Source of the DNA: Streptomyces sp. V3I7
Lineage (GTDB): Bacteria > Actinomycetota > Actinomycetes > Streptomycetales > Streptomycetaceae
Direction of reading: 5' to 3'
NCBI RefSeq assembly: GCF_030817495.1
Contig: NZ_JAUSZK010000001.1
Location: 4,195,001 to 4,259,000, forward strand
DNA: 64,000 bases
The notes beneath the pieces are model-generated. The model had not been told where the DNA came from, made no database searches, and was given only the letters and a program-made list of their open reading frames with translations. A program made the translations under genes and the position numbers. This document shows, piece by piece, positions 1-7,832 of the stretch; within the stretch, counting starts at the first letter, position 1, and each line of letters begins with the position of its first letter.

Positions 1-933
1 ACCGGCAGGCCGTACAGCGCGGACGCGGTGAGCAGGGCCGTGGAGAAGCAGCCGACGACCAGCGCCGGGCGCGTCCGCTGGTACAGCACCTCGGCGAGGA
101 CTGGGGTGTCCAGGACGGTCAGCTCGGCGCCGAGCCGCTCGGCCTCCTCCTCCAGCGTCCGCGCGAAGCGGGCCGGGGCGGAGGGGTGCGGCTTGAACAC
201 GACCCGGGTGTGGCCGAGCGCGACGGCGCCCCGCAGCATCCGGACGTGCAGGTCCTCCTCCTCGTCCGCGCTGAGGATGTCCAGCGCGGACAGGTACTGG
301 CCGAGCAGCAGGGCGGGCTCCTCGATGTCCGGCAACTCCTCGCCGGTGACGGCGAGTTCGGCCAGTACCTTGGTGAAGGCCTCGGTCGGCACCAGCTCCG
401 GCTCCACACCGAACTCGGTGAGCAGCAGCGGCGTCAGCCCCGGCACCAGGTCGAGGTGGAGCAGCCGGTCGATCCGGGTGCCGACCAGCGGGTCGAGCTT
501 GTTGCGGGTGGGCCCGTAGCTCATCAGGCCGTCCGCGTAGACCGTGACCGGCGCCCCGGTGAAGATCTGGGCGATGCCGAGGGCCGGGTTGACCTGGATC
601 GACTCGACGGCGAGCTCGACGTCGGCGTCCCCGAGGTTCCAGGCGAGGCGCAGATGCCGCTCCCACAGCACGGTGTCGTCCTGGCGCGGGGACCAACCGC
701 CGGGATGGAAGGGGGAGATGGTCTCGTTGTACGAGACCACGTCGTCGAAGCGGTCCCGCAGCCGCTCGAAGCCCGGCGTCTCGTCCAGGCCCGGCGTCGT
801 CTCGGGCGTCGCGGCGTTGTTGCAGACCAGCAGGATGCGCCGGTCGGCCGGGCGGAAGCAGCCGGAGTCCAGGGCGGCGGCGAGGGTGGCCGCGCCGTAG
901 AGCGTGGACGCCTGGAAGATCTGGACGCTCACG
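1..933 (-). CDS. Polysialyltransferase-like glycan polymerase (3' end cut by window edge)
   Basis: The open frame runs off the left edge, leaving about 311 N-terminal residues. It opens GTG-AGC-GTC-CAG at 933, so its start overlaps the stop of the upstream GT2 gene by a GTGA-type junction and the two are translationally coupled. No transmembrane segment is visible. The segment reading QIFQASTLYGAATLAAAL and the later run ending HTRVVFKPHPSAPARFA (KPHP motif, near residue 255) resemble bacterial alpha-2,8-polysialyltransferase family proteins, whose HP motif binds the CMP donor. Residues such as DGLMSYGPTRNKL also fit a DGxxxY donor-side motif. With the CMP-sugar genes across the divergent promoter, a role in polymerising a nonulosonic acid cell-wall glycan is inferred. 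The acceptor and sugar cannot be read from sequence. Confidence 0.7.
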
Positions 934-1906
934 CGGCGGCTCCCGCGGGGGCGGGGCGGCGGCGCAGCCGGCGCAGCTTCGTGGCGCGCGTCAGGTCCAT
1001 GGAGTCCAGGGCCTCGTCCAGCACGTCCTGCGGCATGCGCCGCAGCGCGGCGGCGCTCATGGATTTCAGCTTCTTCGCCACCGCGGGCTCGAACCTTTCG
1101 ATGGATCCCAGGTGATGGGAAATGATGGCGCAATACGTGCGCACGGCCTTCGGCAGCAGCCTGTCCGCCTCCGGGTCCCGCGCGGTGTCCGCGACGACCT
1201 GGTCGAATGCGCGAATGAAGTCGAGCTGCCGTACGTCACCGATCTGCGTGAGCGACGAGGCGACCCCGCGCCGGTAGTAGACCCCGAGCAGGTTCACCAC
1301 GGCGAAGGACTCCGCCTCCCGGTGCAGTTTCCAGATCCACGGCCGGTCCTCGGCCGTGCGCAGCCCGTCGGTGAAATGCAGCAGCCCGCGCTCCAGCAGC
1401 CGGCGGTGGTAGACGCCCGCCCAGGCGAAGGCGTAGTCGACCGAGGTGGACCGGTCGGCGGGCAGGATCGCCTGCCGCGGGTCCAGCACCGTGTTCCGCC
1501 GGCCGTGCGGCACCCGGTGCACGCTGCGCGCCCGTGCGGTGCACTGCACGTGGTCCGTGCGCAGGAAGTCGCAGCCCAGCTCCTCGATGGCCGCGACCAG
1601 CCGGGGGTAGTAGCCCGAGGCGAGCCAGTCGTCGCCGTCCAGGAATGTCACGTACTCGCCGCGCGCCCGGTCGATGCCGGTGTTGCGCGCCGTCGCGAGT
1701 CCTCCGTTCTGCTCGTGTCTGACGTACACGGCGCCCGGAAGCTCGCGCTCGGCGCGCGCGAGAATGTCCGGTGTCCCGTCGCGCGAACAGTCGTCGACGA
1801 GAATGAATTCGAAGTCCTCACGCGCATTCGCACGCAGGCTCTTCAGGGTGTCGGGCGCATATTGCTGCACGTTGTAGAACGGCACGATGACGGAGAGCTT
1901 GACCAC
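929..1906 (-). CDS. Family 2 glycosyltransferase
   Basis: Encodes 325 residues from GTG at 1906, chosen because the protein then begins directly with the GT-A fold (VKLSVIVPFYNVQQY). The frame stays open upstream but that part is low-complexity. The nucleotide-sugar motifs are clear: EFILVDDCSRDGT near residue 40, NTGIDRARGEYVTFLDGDDW (DxD-type metal site) near 85, and ED near residue 190 (TAEDRPW). No membrane helices are seen, so it should work at the cytoplasmic face. It is the first gene of a leftward operon with the polysialyltransferase-like gene and diverges from the CMP-nonulosonate genes. It probably adds a linker or backbone sugar of the same polymer. Donor and acceptor are unknown. 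Confidence 0.88.
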   Translation of the reverse strand: MVKLSVIVPFYNVQQYAPDTLKSLRANAREDFEFILVDDCSRDGTPDILARAERELPGAVYVRHEQNGGLATARNTGIDRARGEYVTFLDGDDWLASGYYPRLVAAIEELGCDFLRTDHVQCTARARSVHRVPHGRRNTVLDPRQAILPADRSTSVDYAFAWAGVYHRRLLERGLLHFTDGLRTAEDRPWIWKLHREAESFAVVNLLGVYYRRGVASSLTQIGDVRQLDFIRAFDQVVADTARDPEADRLLPKAVRTYCAIISHHLGSIERFEPAVAKKLKSMSAAALRRMPQDVLDEALDSMDLTRATKLRRLRRRPAPAGAAA

Positions 1907-2076
1907 GCAATGGACGTTAGGGCGAAGCCCGGCATTCGTCTTGACTGTCGCCTTGATATCGGGTGAACGGCGCGTGGCGAACCTGTGAACCGGACCTTTT
2001 CCCGGCGCGTCCGGGGCCCGATTCCCCATTCGGCGATGTGCTGTTAACCGTTTGTTGCATTCGGGTTGGGCGGAAC

Positions 2077-2094
2077 CTAGGAATGCCTTCCTAG
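2077..2094. promoter_or_regulatory. Inverted repeat and ECF-like promoter at the glycan-cluster divergent start
   Basis: CTAGGAA-TGCC-TTCCTAG is a perfect 7-bp inverted repeat ending 10 bp before the GTG at 2105. GGAAC lies at 2072-2076 and CGTC at 2095-2098, which looks like an ECF sigma factor promoter. A transcript would begin at about the GTG, so the gene would be leaderless. The GGAAC/GTC spacing (19 nt) is a little long for the SigE-type consensus. This is an inference only. Confidence 0.35.
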
Positions 2095-2104
2095 CGTCAT
2101 CGAC

Positions 2105-3439
2105 GTGCCAGCCAGTGCAACGAAGTCTCTCAGGGTCGCCGTCCTCGCGGATTCCGACACCCGGTGGAAATGGGGCGCCCTCACCGCGCAGCGTCTCGCC
2201 CCCGCCGGGGCCGGAATCCGGCTCGACGGTTACCTCCTGCGGGGACGCGCCACCCCCACCGCCCGCCAGCTCCAGGAAGTCGGCGTCCACGCCGACTCCC
2301 TGCGCGAGGTGACCGGCGTCGAGTTCCTGCGCGCCATGACCGAGGAGTCGTACGACATCCTCGTCCTGGCGCTGGTCGGCGGCGGGGTGCAGGCGATGCT
2401 GCACGGACTGCGGCACGCCTGGGGCACCGAGAAGCGCCCCGTCGTCGTCACCGGCTACGTCGGCGTCGTCTACGAGAAGCTCGCCGACGGGCTGCTGCTG
2501 CGCCACGGCGCGGACCTCGTCCTCGCCAACTCCGCCCACGACGCGGACAGGTTCCGGGCCGTGTACGAGGGGGTGGGCGCCGAGGCCTCAGCGGTGACCG
2601 AGGTCGCGCTGCCGTTCCTCGGCGGGGCGCCGTACGAGGGCGAACACGACCCGTCTGCGGAGCAAGGGCGCAGGCCCTACACGGTGGTGTTCGCGGCCCA
2701 GCCCTCCGTGCCCGACAACCGCAAGGACCGCGCCTACCTGCTGGACCGGCTCATCGGGCACGCCCGCCGCCACCCCGAGCGCGAGGTGCTGCTCAAGCTG
2801 CGCTCCAAGCCCGGCGAACACACCACCCACATCGAGGAGTTGCCGTACCAGAAGCTGGTGCAGGGCCAGGACCCGCCCGCCAACTTCCGTCTGGTGTACG
2901 GGCACATGGGCGAGGTGCTCGACCGCACCGACCTGCTGGTGACGGTCAGCTCCACCGCCGCGCTGGAGGCCCTGCACCGCCGTGTCCCCACGGCCGTCCT
3001 GACCGACCTCGGGGTGCGCGAGCTGCTCGGCAACCACCACTTCACCGGCTCCGGCTGCCTCGCCTCCTGGGACCAGCTCGACGCCGGGCACCGCCCGGTG
3101 GCGGACGAGGAGTGGGTGGCCCGGCAGGGTGTCGCGGCCGACGGTTCGTATGTCACCGCCTTCGACGCGGCCCGCGCGCGCATCACCGAGCTGCTGGACC
3201 GCCCCGGGCCGCTGCCGCCCCTGACCCCCTACTACACCCCCGAGACCGCGCCCGGCTATCTGCCCGGCATCCTCGCCCGCCACCACCTCGGCCCCGACGG
3301 CGCGCCGCTGCCCGGCGCCCCCGCGGCCGACAAGGCGCCGGGAGCGGTCCGCCAGATCGTGCGCCGGGCGGCGCGCGGTGCCTACCGGCACGGCGTCCAG
3401 CGGGTCGCTCCGGTGATCCGGCGGATGGGGGAGCTGTGA
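2105..3439 (+). CDS. Putative glycosyltransferase (DUF6716-like)
   Basis: Encodes 444 residues from GTG at 2105. It has a GT-B-like pattern: an N-terminal Rossmann-type start (SLRVAVLADSDTRWKWGAL), a mid-protein segment FAAQPSVPDNRKDRAYLLDRL followed by VLLKLRSKPGEHTTHIEELPY, and a donor-site-like stretch VTVSSTAALEALHRRVPTAVLTDLG, typical of nucleotide-sugar or CMP-sugar dependent transferases. There is no signal peptide. It is followed after 17 bp by the CMP-nonulosonate synthetase, so it heads a rightward operon of four genes for glycan synthesis. The family name is from memory of Streptomyces annotations and could be wrong. Transferase function is inferred from fold-like motifs and context. 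Confidence 0.6.
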   Translation: MPASATKSLRVAVLADSDTRWKWGALTAQRLAPAGAGIRLDGYLLRGRATPTARQLQEVGVHADSLREVTGVEFLRAMTEESYDILVLALVGGGVQAMLHGLRHAWGTEKRPVVVTGYVGVVYEKLADGLLLRHGADLVLANSAHDADRFRAVYEGVGAEASAVTEVALPFLGGAPYEGEHDPSAEQGRRPYTVVFAAQPSVPDNRKDRAYLLDRLIGHARRHPEREVLLKLRSKPGEHTTHIEELPYQKLVQGQDPPANFRLVYGHMGEVLDRTDLLVTVSSTAALEALHRRVPTAVLTDLGVRELLGNHHFTGSGCLASWDQLDAGHRPVADEEWVARQGVAADGSYVTAFDAARARITELLDRPGPLPPLTPYYTPETAPGYLPGILARHHLGPDGAPLPGAPAADKAPGAVRQIVRRAARGAYRHGVQRVAPVIRRMGEL

Positions 3440-3456
3440 CCTTCCAAGGAGACCTC

Positions 3457-4755
3457 ATGTCCAACCCGGAGACGGGACAGGGCGCTTCGCTGCGCCGGGT
3501 GCTCGCGGTGATCCCCGCGCGCGGCGGCTCCAAGGGCGTGCCCGCCAAGAACCTCGCCCCCCTCGGCGGCGTACCGCTGGTCGCCCGCGCCGTGCGCGAG
3601 TGCCGGGCCGGCCGGCTGGTGACCGACGTGGTCGTCTCCACCGACGACCAGGCCATCGCCGCAGCCGCCCGCCAGGCCGGCGCCGAGGTCGTGCTGCGCC
3701 CCGCCGCCATCGCCGGCGACACCGCCACCTCCGAGGCCGCCGTCCTGCACGCCATGGACGCCCACGAGGCGCGGCACGGCGCTCCGGTGGACGCCGTCCT
3801 GCTGGTGCAGTGCACCAGCCCCTTCCTGATCCGCGAGGACGTGGACGCGGTCGCGGCGGCCGTCGTCGAGAACGGTGCCGACACCGCGCTGACCGTCGCG
3901 CCCTTCCACGGCTTCGTCTGGCGGGACGCCGACGACGACCCGGCGGTCGCCGAGGCCCGCGCCACCGCGGCCGTCGGCGGCTCGCTCACCGTCGCCAACT
4001 CCACGGAGAACGACGGTGGTTACGGCGTCAACCACGACAAGTCCTTCCGACCGCGCCGCCAGGACCGCCCCCAGGACCTGCTGGAGACCGGCGCCGCGTA
4101 CGCCATGGACGCGGCCGGCTTCCGTGAGCACCGGCACCGCTTCTTCGGGCGGACCCAACTCGTGCGCACCGACCCCGCGCGGGTCCTGGAGATCGACGAC
4201 CCGCACGACCTCGCCCGCGCCCGCGCCCTGGCCCCGCTCTTCGACGCGGCCCGGCCCGGCGCGCTGCCGACCGCCGCCGACATCGACGCGGTCGTACTCG
4301 ACTTCGACGGCACCCAGACCGATGACCGGGTGCTGATCGACGCCGATGGACGGGAGATCGTCTCCGTGCACCGCGGGGACGGACTCGGCATCGCCGCCCT
4401 GCGTGACAGCGGGCTGAAGATGCTGATCCTGTCCACGGAACAGAACCCTGTGGTCGCCGCCCGCGCCCGGAAGCTGAGGCTTCCCGTGCTGCACGGCATC
4501 GACCGCAAGGACCTCGCCCTCAAGCAGTGGTGCGAGGAGCAGGGCATCGCGCCGGAGCGCGTGCTCTACGTCGGCAACGACGTCAATGACCTCCCGTGCT
4601 TCGCCCTCGTGGGCTGGCCCGTGGCGGTCGCGAGCGCCCACGACGTCGTGCGCGGCGCCGCGCGCGCGGTCACCACCGTCCCCGGTGGCGACGGCGCGAT
4701 CCGAGAGATCGCCAGCTGGATCCTCGGCCCCTCTCTCGATTCCCTCACCAAGTAA
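3457..4755 (+). CDS. neuA: Bifunctional CMP-nonulosonate synthetase / HAD phosphatase
   Basis: Encodes 432 residues from ATG at 3457, preceded by AAGGAG at 3445-3450. Residues 1 to about 240 are an acylneuraminate cytidylyltransferase: the CTP loop LAVIPARGGSKGVPAKNL is intact, with VVSTDDQAIA and LLVQCTSPF downstream. Residues about 265-425 are a KdsC-type HAD phosphatase: motif I is VVLDFDGTQTDD, followed by LILSTEQ, a Lys near KDLALKQW, and VLYVGNDVNDLPCF (motif IV). The pair would dephosphorylate a nonulosonate-9-phosphate and activate the free acid with CTP. It sits 13 bp before the synthase gene. Such fusions are known in other bacteria; the choice between Kdn and N-acetylneuraminate is not decided here. 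Confidence 0.9.
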   Translation: MSNPETGQGASLRRVLAVIPARGGSKGVPAKNLAPLGGVPLVARAVRECRAGRLVTDVVVSTDDQAIAAAARQAGAEVVLRPAAIAGDTATSEAAVLHAMDAHEARHGAPVDAVLLVQCTSPFLIREDVDAVAAAVVENGADTALTVAPFHGFVWRDADDDPAVAEARATAAVGGSLTVANSTENDGGYGVNHDKSFRPRRQDRPQDLLETGAAYAMDAAGFREHRHRFFGRTQLVRTDPARVLEIDDPHDLARARALAPLFDAARPGALPTAADIDAVVLDFDGTQTDDRVLIDADGREIVSVHRGDGLGIAALRDSGLKMLILSTEQNPVVAARARKLRLPVLHGIDRKDLALKQWCEEQGIAPERVLYVGNDVNDLPCFALVGWPVAVASAHDVVRGAARAVTTVPGGDGAIREIASWILGPSLDSLTK

Positions 4756-4768
4756 GGAAATCTCTGCC

Positions 4769-5707
4769 ATGAGCACCAACTCCCGCCTGCGCCAGTTCGG
4801 TTCGAAGACCGCCGGCCCCGGTCAGCCCGTCTACGTCTGCGGCGAGATCGGCATCAACCACAACGGTGAGCTGGAGAACGCCTTCAAGCTGATCGACGTG
4901 GCCGCCGAGGCCGGCTGCGACGCCGTCAAGTTCCAGAAGCGCACCCCCGAGATCTGCACCCCGCGCGACCAGTGGGACATCGAGCGCGACACCCCCTGGG
5001 GCCGCATGACCTACATCGACTACCGCCACCGCGTGGAGTTCGGTGAGGACGAGTACCGCCAGATCGACGAGTACTGCAAGACCAAGAACATCGACTGGTT
5101 CGCCTCCCCGTGGGACACCGAGGCCGTCGCCTTCCTGGAGAAGTTCGACGTCCCGGCCCACAAGGTCGCCTCCGCCTCGCTGACCGACGACGAGCTGCTG
5201 CGCGCCCTGCGCGCCACCGGCCGCACGGTCATCCTCTCCACCGGCATGTCGACGCCGAAGCAGATCCGCCACGCCGTCGAGGTCCTCGGCTCGGAGAACA
5301 TCCTGCTCTGCCACGCCACGTCGACCTACCCGGCCCAGGCCGAGGAGCTCAACCTGCGCGTGATCAACACCCTGGAGCAGGAGTACCCCAACGTCCCGAT
5401 CGGCTACTCCGGCCACGAGACCGGCCTGCAGACCACGCTCGCCGCCGTCGCCCTCGGCGCCACCTTCGTCGAGCGCCACATCACCCTCGACCGCGCCATG
5501 TGGGGCTCGGACCAGGCCGCCTCCGTCGAGCCGCAGGGCCTGACCCGCCTCGTCCGTGACATCCGCACCATCGAGTCCTCCCTCGGCGACGGCCTCAAGA
5601 AGGTCTACGAGTCGGAGCTCGGCCCGATGAAGAAGCTGCGCCGCGTCACCGGCGTCGTCGCCGAGGCCGAGATCGCCGCCGCCGCGGGCGAGCCGGTCGC
5701 GGTCTGA
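4769..5707 (+). CDS. neuB: NeuB-type nonulosonic acid (sialic acid/Kdn) synthase, short form
   Basis: Encodes 312 residues from ATG at 4769 with AAGGAAA upstream. The TIM-barrel NeuB domain is complete: GEIGINHNGELENAFKLID, DAVKFQKRTPEICTP, WFASPWDTEAVAFL, ILSTGMST, LLCHATSTYPAQAEELNL, and IGYSGHETG with FVERHITLDRAMWGSDQAAS. It condenses phosphoenolpyruvate with a mannose-type sugar or its 6-phosphate. Usual NeuB proteins are about 340-350 residues and end in an antifreeze-like SAF domain that closes the partner active site. Here the protein stops soon after the barrel, so the SAF domain is absent. The gene lies between the CMP-synthetase/phosphatase and another putative transferase in one operon. 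Confidence 0.92.
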   Translation: MSTNSRLRQFGSKTAGPGQPVYVCGEIGINHNGELENAFKLIDVAAEAGCDAVKFQKRTPEICTPRDQWDIERDTPWGRMTYIDYRHRVEFGEDEYRQIDEYCKTKNIDWFASPWDTEAVAFLEKFDVPAHKVASASLTDDELLRALRATGRTVILSTGMSTPKQIRHAVEVLGSENILLCHATSTYPAQAEELNLRVINTLEQEYPNVPIGYSGHETGLQTTLAAVALGATFVERHITLDRAMWGSDQAASVEPQGLTRLVRDIRTIESSLGDGLKKVYESELGPMKKLRRVTGVVAEAEIAAAAGEPVAV

Positions 5708-5740
5708 GCACCCCCTGACGGACGGGACGGTCGTACGCCG

Positions 5741-6820
5741 ATGAGCCCCCGCGCCGGATCCACCGGCCCCCACACGCTCGCCTTCGTCGAGAGTCCGGTA
5801 CAGCTCCTGAACGTGCTGGAGTGGGCGCACTCGCCCGCCCGCGGCGCCGCGGCGCCCGGCGCGGGGCTCACCCTCGTCGTCCTGTCCCCCAACGACCCGA
5901 TGACCCGCGGCCAGCTGCGCCGGATGGCCGAGCTGGCCCGCGAGGAGGGTCACCAGGTCCGCTGGGAGGAGGCGCGCGGCGGCACCGTCGCGCCCTTCCG
6001 CACCATCGCCGGCCTGGCGCCGCTGCTGCGCCGGGCCCGGCGCGTGGTCATGGGGGACCCGTTCTCCCGCTACGTACAACTGCTGCTGACCATCACCCGC
6101 GCCCCGGACCTGGTGGTGGTCGACGACGGCACCGCGACGATGGAGTTCGTCGCCCAGCTCGCCCGGGGCGAGCGCCTGGTGCGCTGGCACCGCACGGGCG
6201 GCCGCCCCGGCCCCCGCGACCTGCTCTTCGCGCCCGTCTCCGGCGCGGCCCGGCGCCGTCTGACACCGAGCCCCGGCCGCAGCGTCGAGATCTTCTCCTC
6301 CATACCGGTCCGCGAGACGCCGGACGGCGTCACGGTCACCGCCAACGACTTCGCCTGGACCCGCTCCCGCTTCGGCCCGCCGCGCATCACCAAGGGCGCG
6401 GACCTCGTCGGCACGTCCCTCGTCGAGACCGGCGTGGTGGACGGCGACCGCTACCTGGAGGCCGTCCGCGCCCTGGCCCGCACCCACGGCACCACGCGCT
6501 ACTTCGCGCACCGCCGCGAGAGCACCGACAAGCTCCACCGCCTCGCCGTCGAGACGGGCCTGGAGATCGTGCGCCCCGACCTGCCCCTGGAACTGATCGC
6601 CCGCCGCGGCCCCATCGGCCAGACGGTGCTCAGCTTCCCCTCCACGGTCGTCCACACTCTCCCGCTGGCCCTGGCCGGCACGGGCGTCCGCGTCGCCGTC
6701 TGCGACATCGACCCCTCCTGGCTCACCGACCACGCCTCCCCCCGAGCCCAGGGCTTCCTCTCGGGCGTCACGGGCTCGGCCCGCGAAGCGCACCGGCTGG
6801 CCACGGTGACGCCGGGCTAG
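5741..6820 (+). CDS. Putative sialyltransferase-like glycosyltransferase
   Basis: Encodes 359 residues from ATG at 5741, 33 bp after the NeuB stop. The N-terminus HTLAFVESPVQLLNVLEW and the following LTLVVLSPNDPMTRGQL resemble the starts of bacterial GT52-type sialyltransferases. VVVDDGTATMEF near residue 125 and YFAHRRESTDKLHRLA near 250 are further family-like landmarks, and VLSFPSTVVHTLPLAL matches the usual late serine-rich segment. No signal peptide or membrane helix is present. Its position at the end of the nonulosonate operon suggests it consumes the CMP-sugar. The stop overlaps that of the convergent methyltransferase by a few bases. It is often annotated only as hypothetical, so the function is an inference. 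Confidence 0.6.
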   Translation: MSPRAGSTGPHTLAFVESPVQLLNVLEWAHSPARGAAAPGAGLTLVVLSPNDPMTRGQLRRMAELAREEGHQVRWEEARGGTVAPFRTIAGLAPLLRRARRVVMGDPFSRYVQLLLTITRAPDLVVVDDGTATMEFVAQLARGERLVRWHRTGGRPGPRDLLFAPVSGAARRRLTPSPGRSVEIFSSIPVRETPDGVTVTANDFAWTRSRFGPPRITKGADLVGTSLVETGVVDGDRYLEAVRALARTHGTTRYFAHRRESTDKLHRLAVETGLEIVRPDLPLELIARRGPIGQTVLSFPSTVVHTLPLALAGTGVRVAVCDIDPSWLTDHASPRAQGFLSGVTGSAREAHRLATVTPG

Positions 6821-7506
6821 CCCGCGGGGGAGGGACCGGGCTTGCGCGCCAGGACGGAACCACGGGGCAGCTTCTCCTCGCCCCGGGGCTCGCGCACCGT
6901 TGTGGAGCGGGGTTCCAGGTCTGCCTCGGCCAGGAGGCCGGCGACCTGGTCCGGGGTGCGCCAGTGGTAGGCGAGGTCGATCTCGTGGCCGTAGCGCTCC
7001 GTGAGGTGGAGGCCTGGGGTCTCGCTGCTCCACTGGAAGCCCAGCAGGACGTGGCCGCCGGGGACGAGGGCGCGGTGGAACTCCGCGAGCGCGGTCGGCA
7101 GGTGGTCGTCGGGGACATGGATGATCGAGTAGAGGGCGAGGACGCCGCCCAGCGTGGCGTCCGGGAGGTCCAGGGCCGTCATCGAACCCACGTGGAAGCG
7201 CAGGTGGGGATGGGTGCGGCGGGCCATGTCGACCATGGCGGGGGAGAGGTCCACGCCGAAGACCGGCACCCCGAGGTCGTGCAGGCGGGCGGTCACGTGG
7301 CCGGGGCCGCTGCCCACGTCGGCGACGGGAGCGGCGGCGGCGCGCGCCAGCTCCGCGAAGGCGGCGAGCAGCCCGCGCTCCAGGGGGCTGTCGGCCAGAT
7401 GGTCCGCGTGCTCGCCCGCGTACTCCTTGGCGATGGCGTCGTACGAGGCGCCGGTGGTCCGGAGGAAGTCGGCGGCCGGGGCTGCTGCGGTGCGGGGATC
7501 GGTCAC
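6817..7506 (-). CDS. Class I SAM-dependent methyltransferase
   Basis: Encodes 229 residues from GTG at 7506; earlier starts in the frame give proline- and arginine-rich sequence without homology signals. The Rossmann SAM-binding core is clear: VADVGSGPGHVTARLHDLG (motif I), VFGVDLSPAMVDMAR (acidic loop), FHVGSMTALDLPDATL (motif III region) and ALYSIIHVPDDHL. The C-terminal LAYHWRTPDQVAGLLAEADLEP matches small-molecule methyltransferases of the Methyltransf_11/25 type. Substrate is unknown. It faces the glycan operon tail-to-tail with a 4-base overlap, so it is probably not part of that operon. Confidence 0.88.
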   Translation of the reverse strand: MTDPRTAAAPAADFLRTTGASYDAIAKEYAGEHADHLADSPLERGLLAAFAELARAAAAPVADVGSGPGHVTARLHDLGVPVFGVDLSPAMVDMARRTHPHLRFHVGSMTALDLPDATLGGVLALYSIIHVPDDHLPTALAEFHRALVPGGHVLLGFQWSSETPGLHLTERYGHEIDLAYHWRTPDQVAGLLAEADLEPRSTTVREPRGEEKLPRGSVLARKPGPSPAG

Positions 7507-7832
7507 GTCGGCGCACCCTAGCGGCGCGATCCCCCGGAGGGAGACGTTCCGGAAGGTGGACAGCGCGGGCGGCTCCGGGCCGGGCGTGGTATCCGTGGAG
7601 GAAGAGCAGGAGAACTGGAGAGCAGGAGAACACAGAGAGAAGCGGGGCGGGTGCCGGGGTGCGGCGGTGGTCACGCTCCGTGGATCTCGTGATCGACTCG
7701 GTCGGAAACGGGCGAGTTTACCCATCTCCGTCGACAGCTATGCGCCCGGTCGTCAGATTTTCTTCCCCTAACGGGCTGAACTTTTGTTGATCGAGGGTCA
7801 GTTGACCGTCCAGGCGTCCTACCCTTCAGAGG
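7507..7832. other. Intergenic region between divergent methyltransferase and amidohydrolase genes
   Basis: 326 bp without a convincing gene. It contains two imperfect copies of GAGCAGGAGAAC (about 7604-7632) and, at the right end, TACCCT at 7820-7825 seven bases before the GTG at 7833. That spacing fits a leaderless transcript of the amidohydrolase gene; no well-placed -35 was found. TTGACC at 7802-7807 is only 12 bp from the -10. Confidence 0.5.

Noticed and set aside
929..2539. Long minus-strand frame starting at 2539 as one 536-residue protein
   Set aside because: Only the part from GTG 1906 resembles a GT2 enzyme; the upstream half is Gly/Asp/Arg-rich and overlaps the divergent DUF6716-like gene and its promoter.
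2164..3456. The frame upstream of the CMP-nonulosonate synthetase start as part of the same protein
   Set aside because: It is the third frame of the DUF6716-like gene, Arg/Pro-rich, and the synthetase has its own AAGGAG and ATG at 3457.
4745..7633. 962-residue minus-strand open frame
   Set aside because: Antisense to neuB and the sialyltransferase-like gene; only the 6817-7506 part in another frame is the real methyltransferase.
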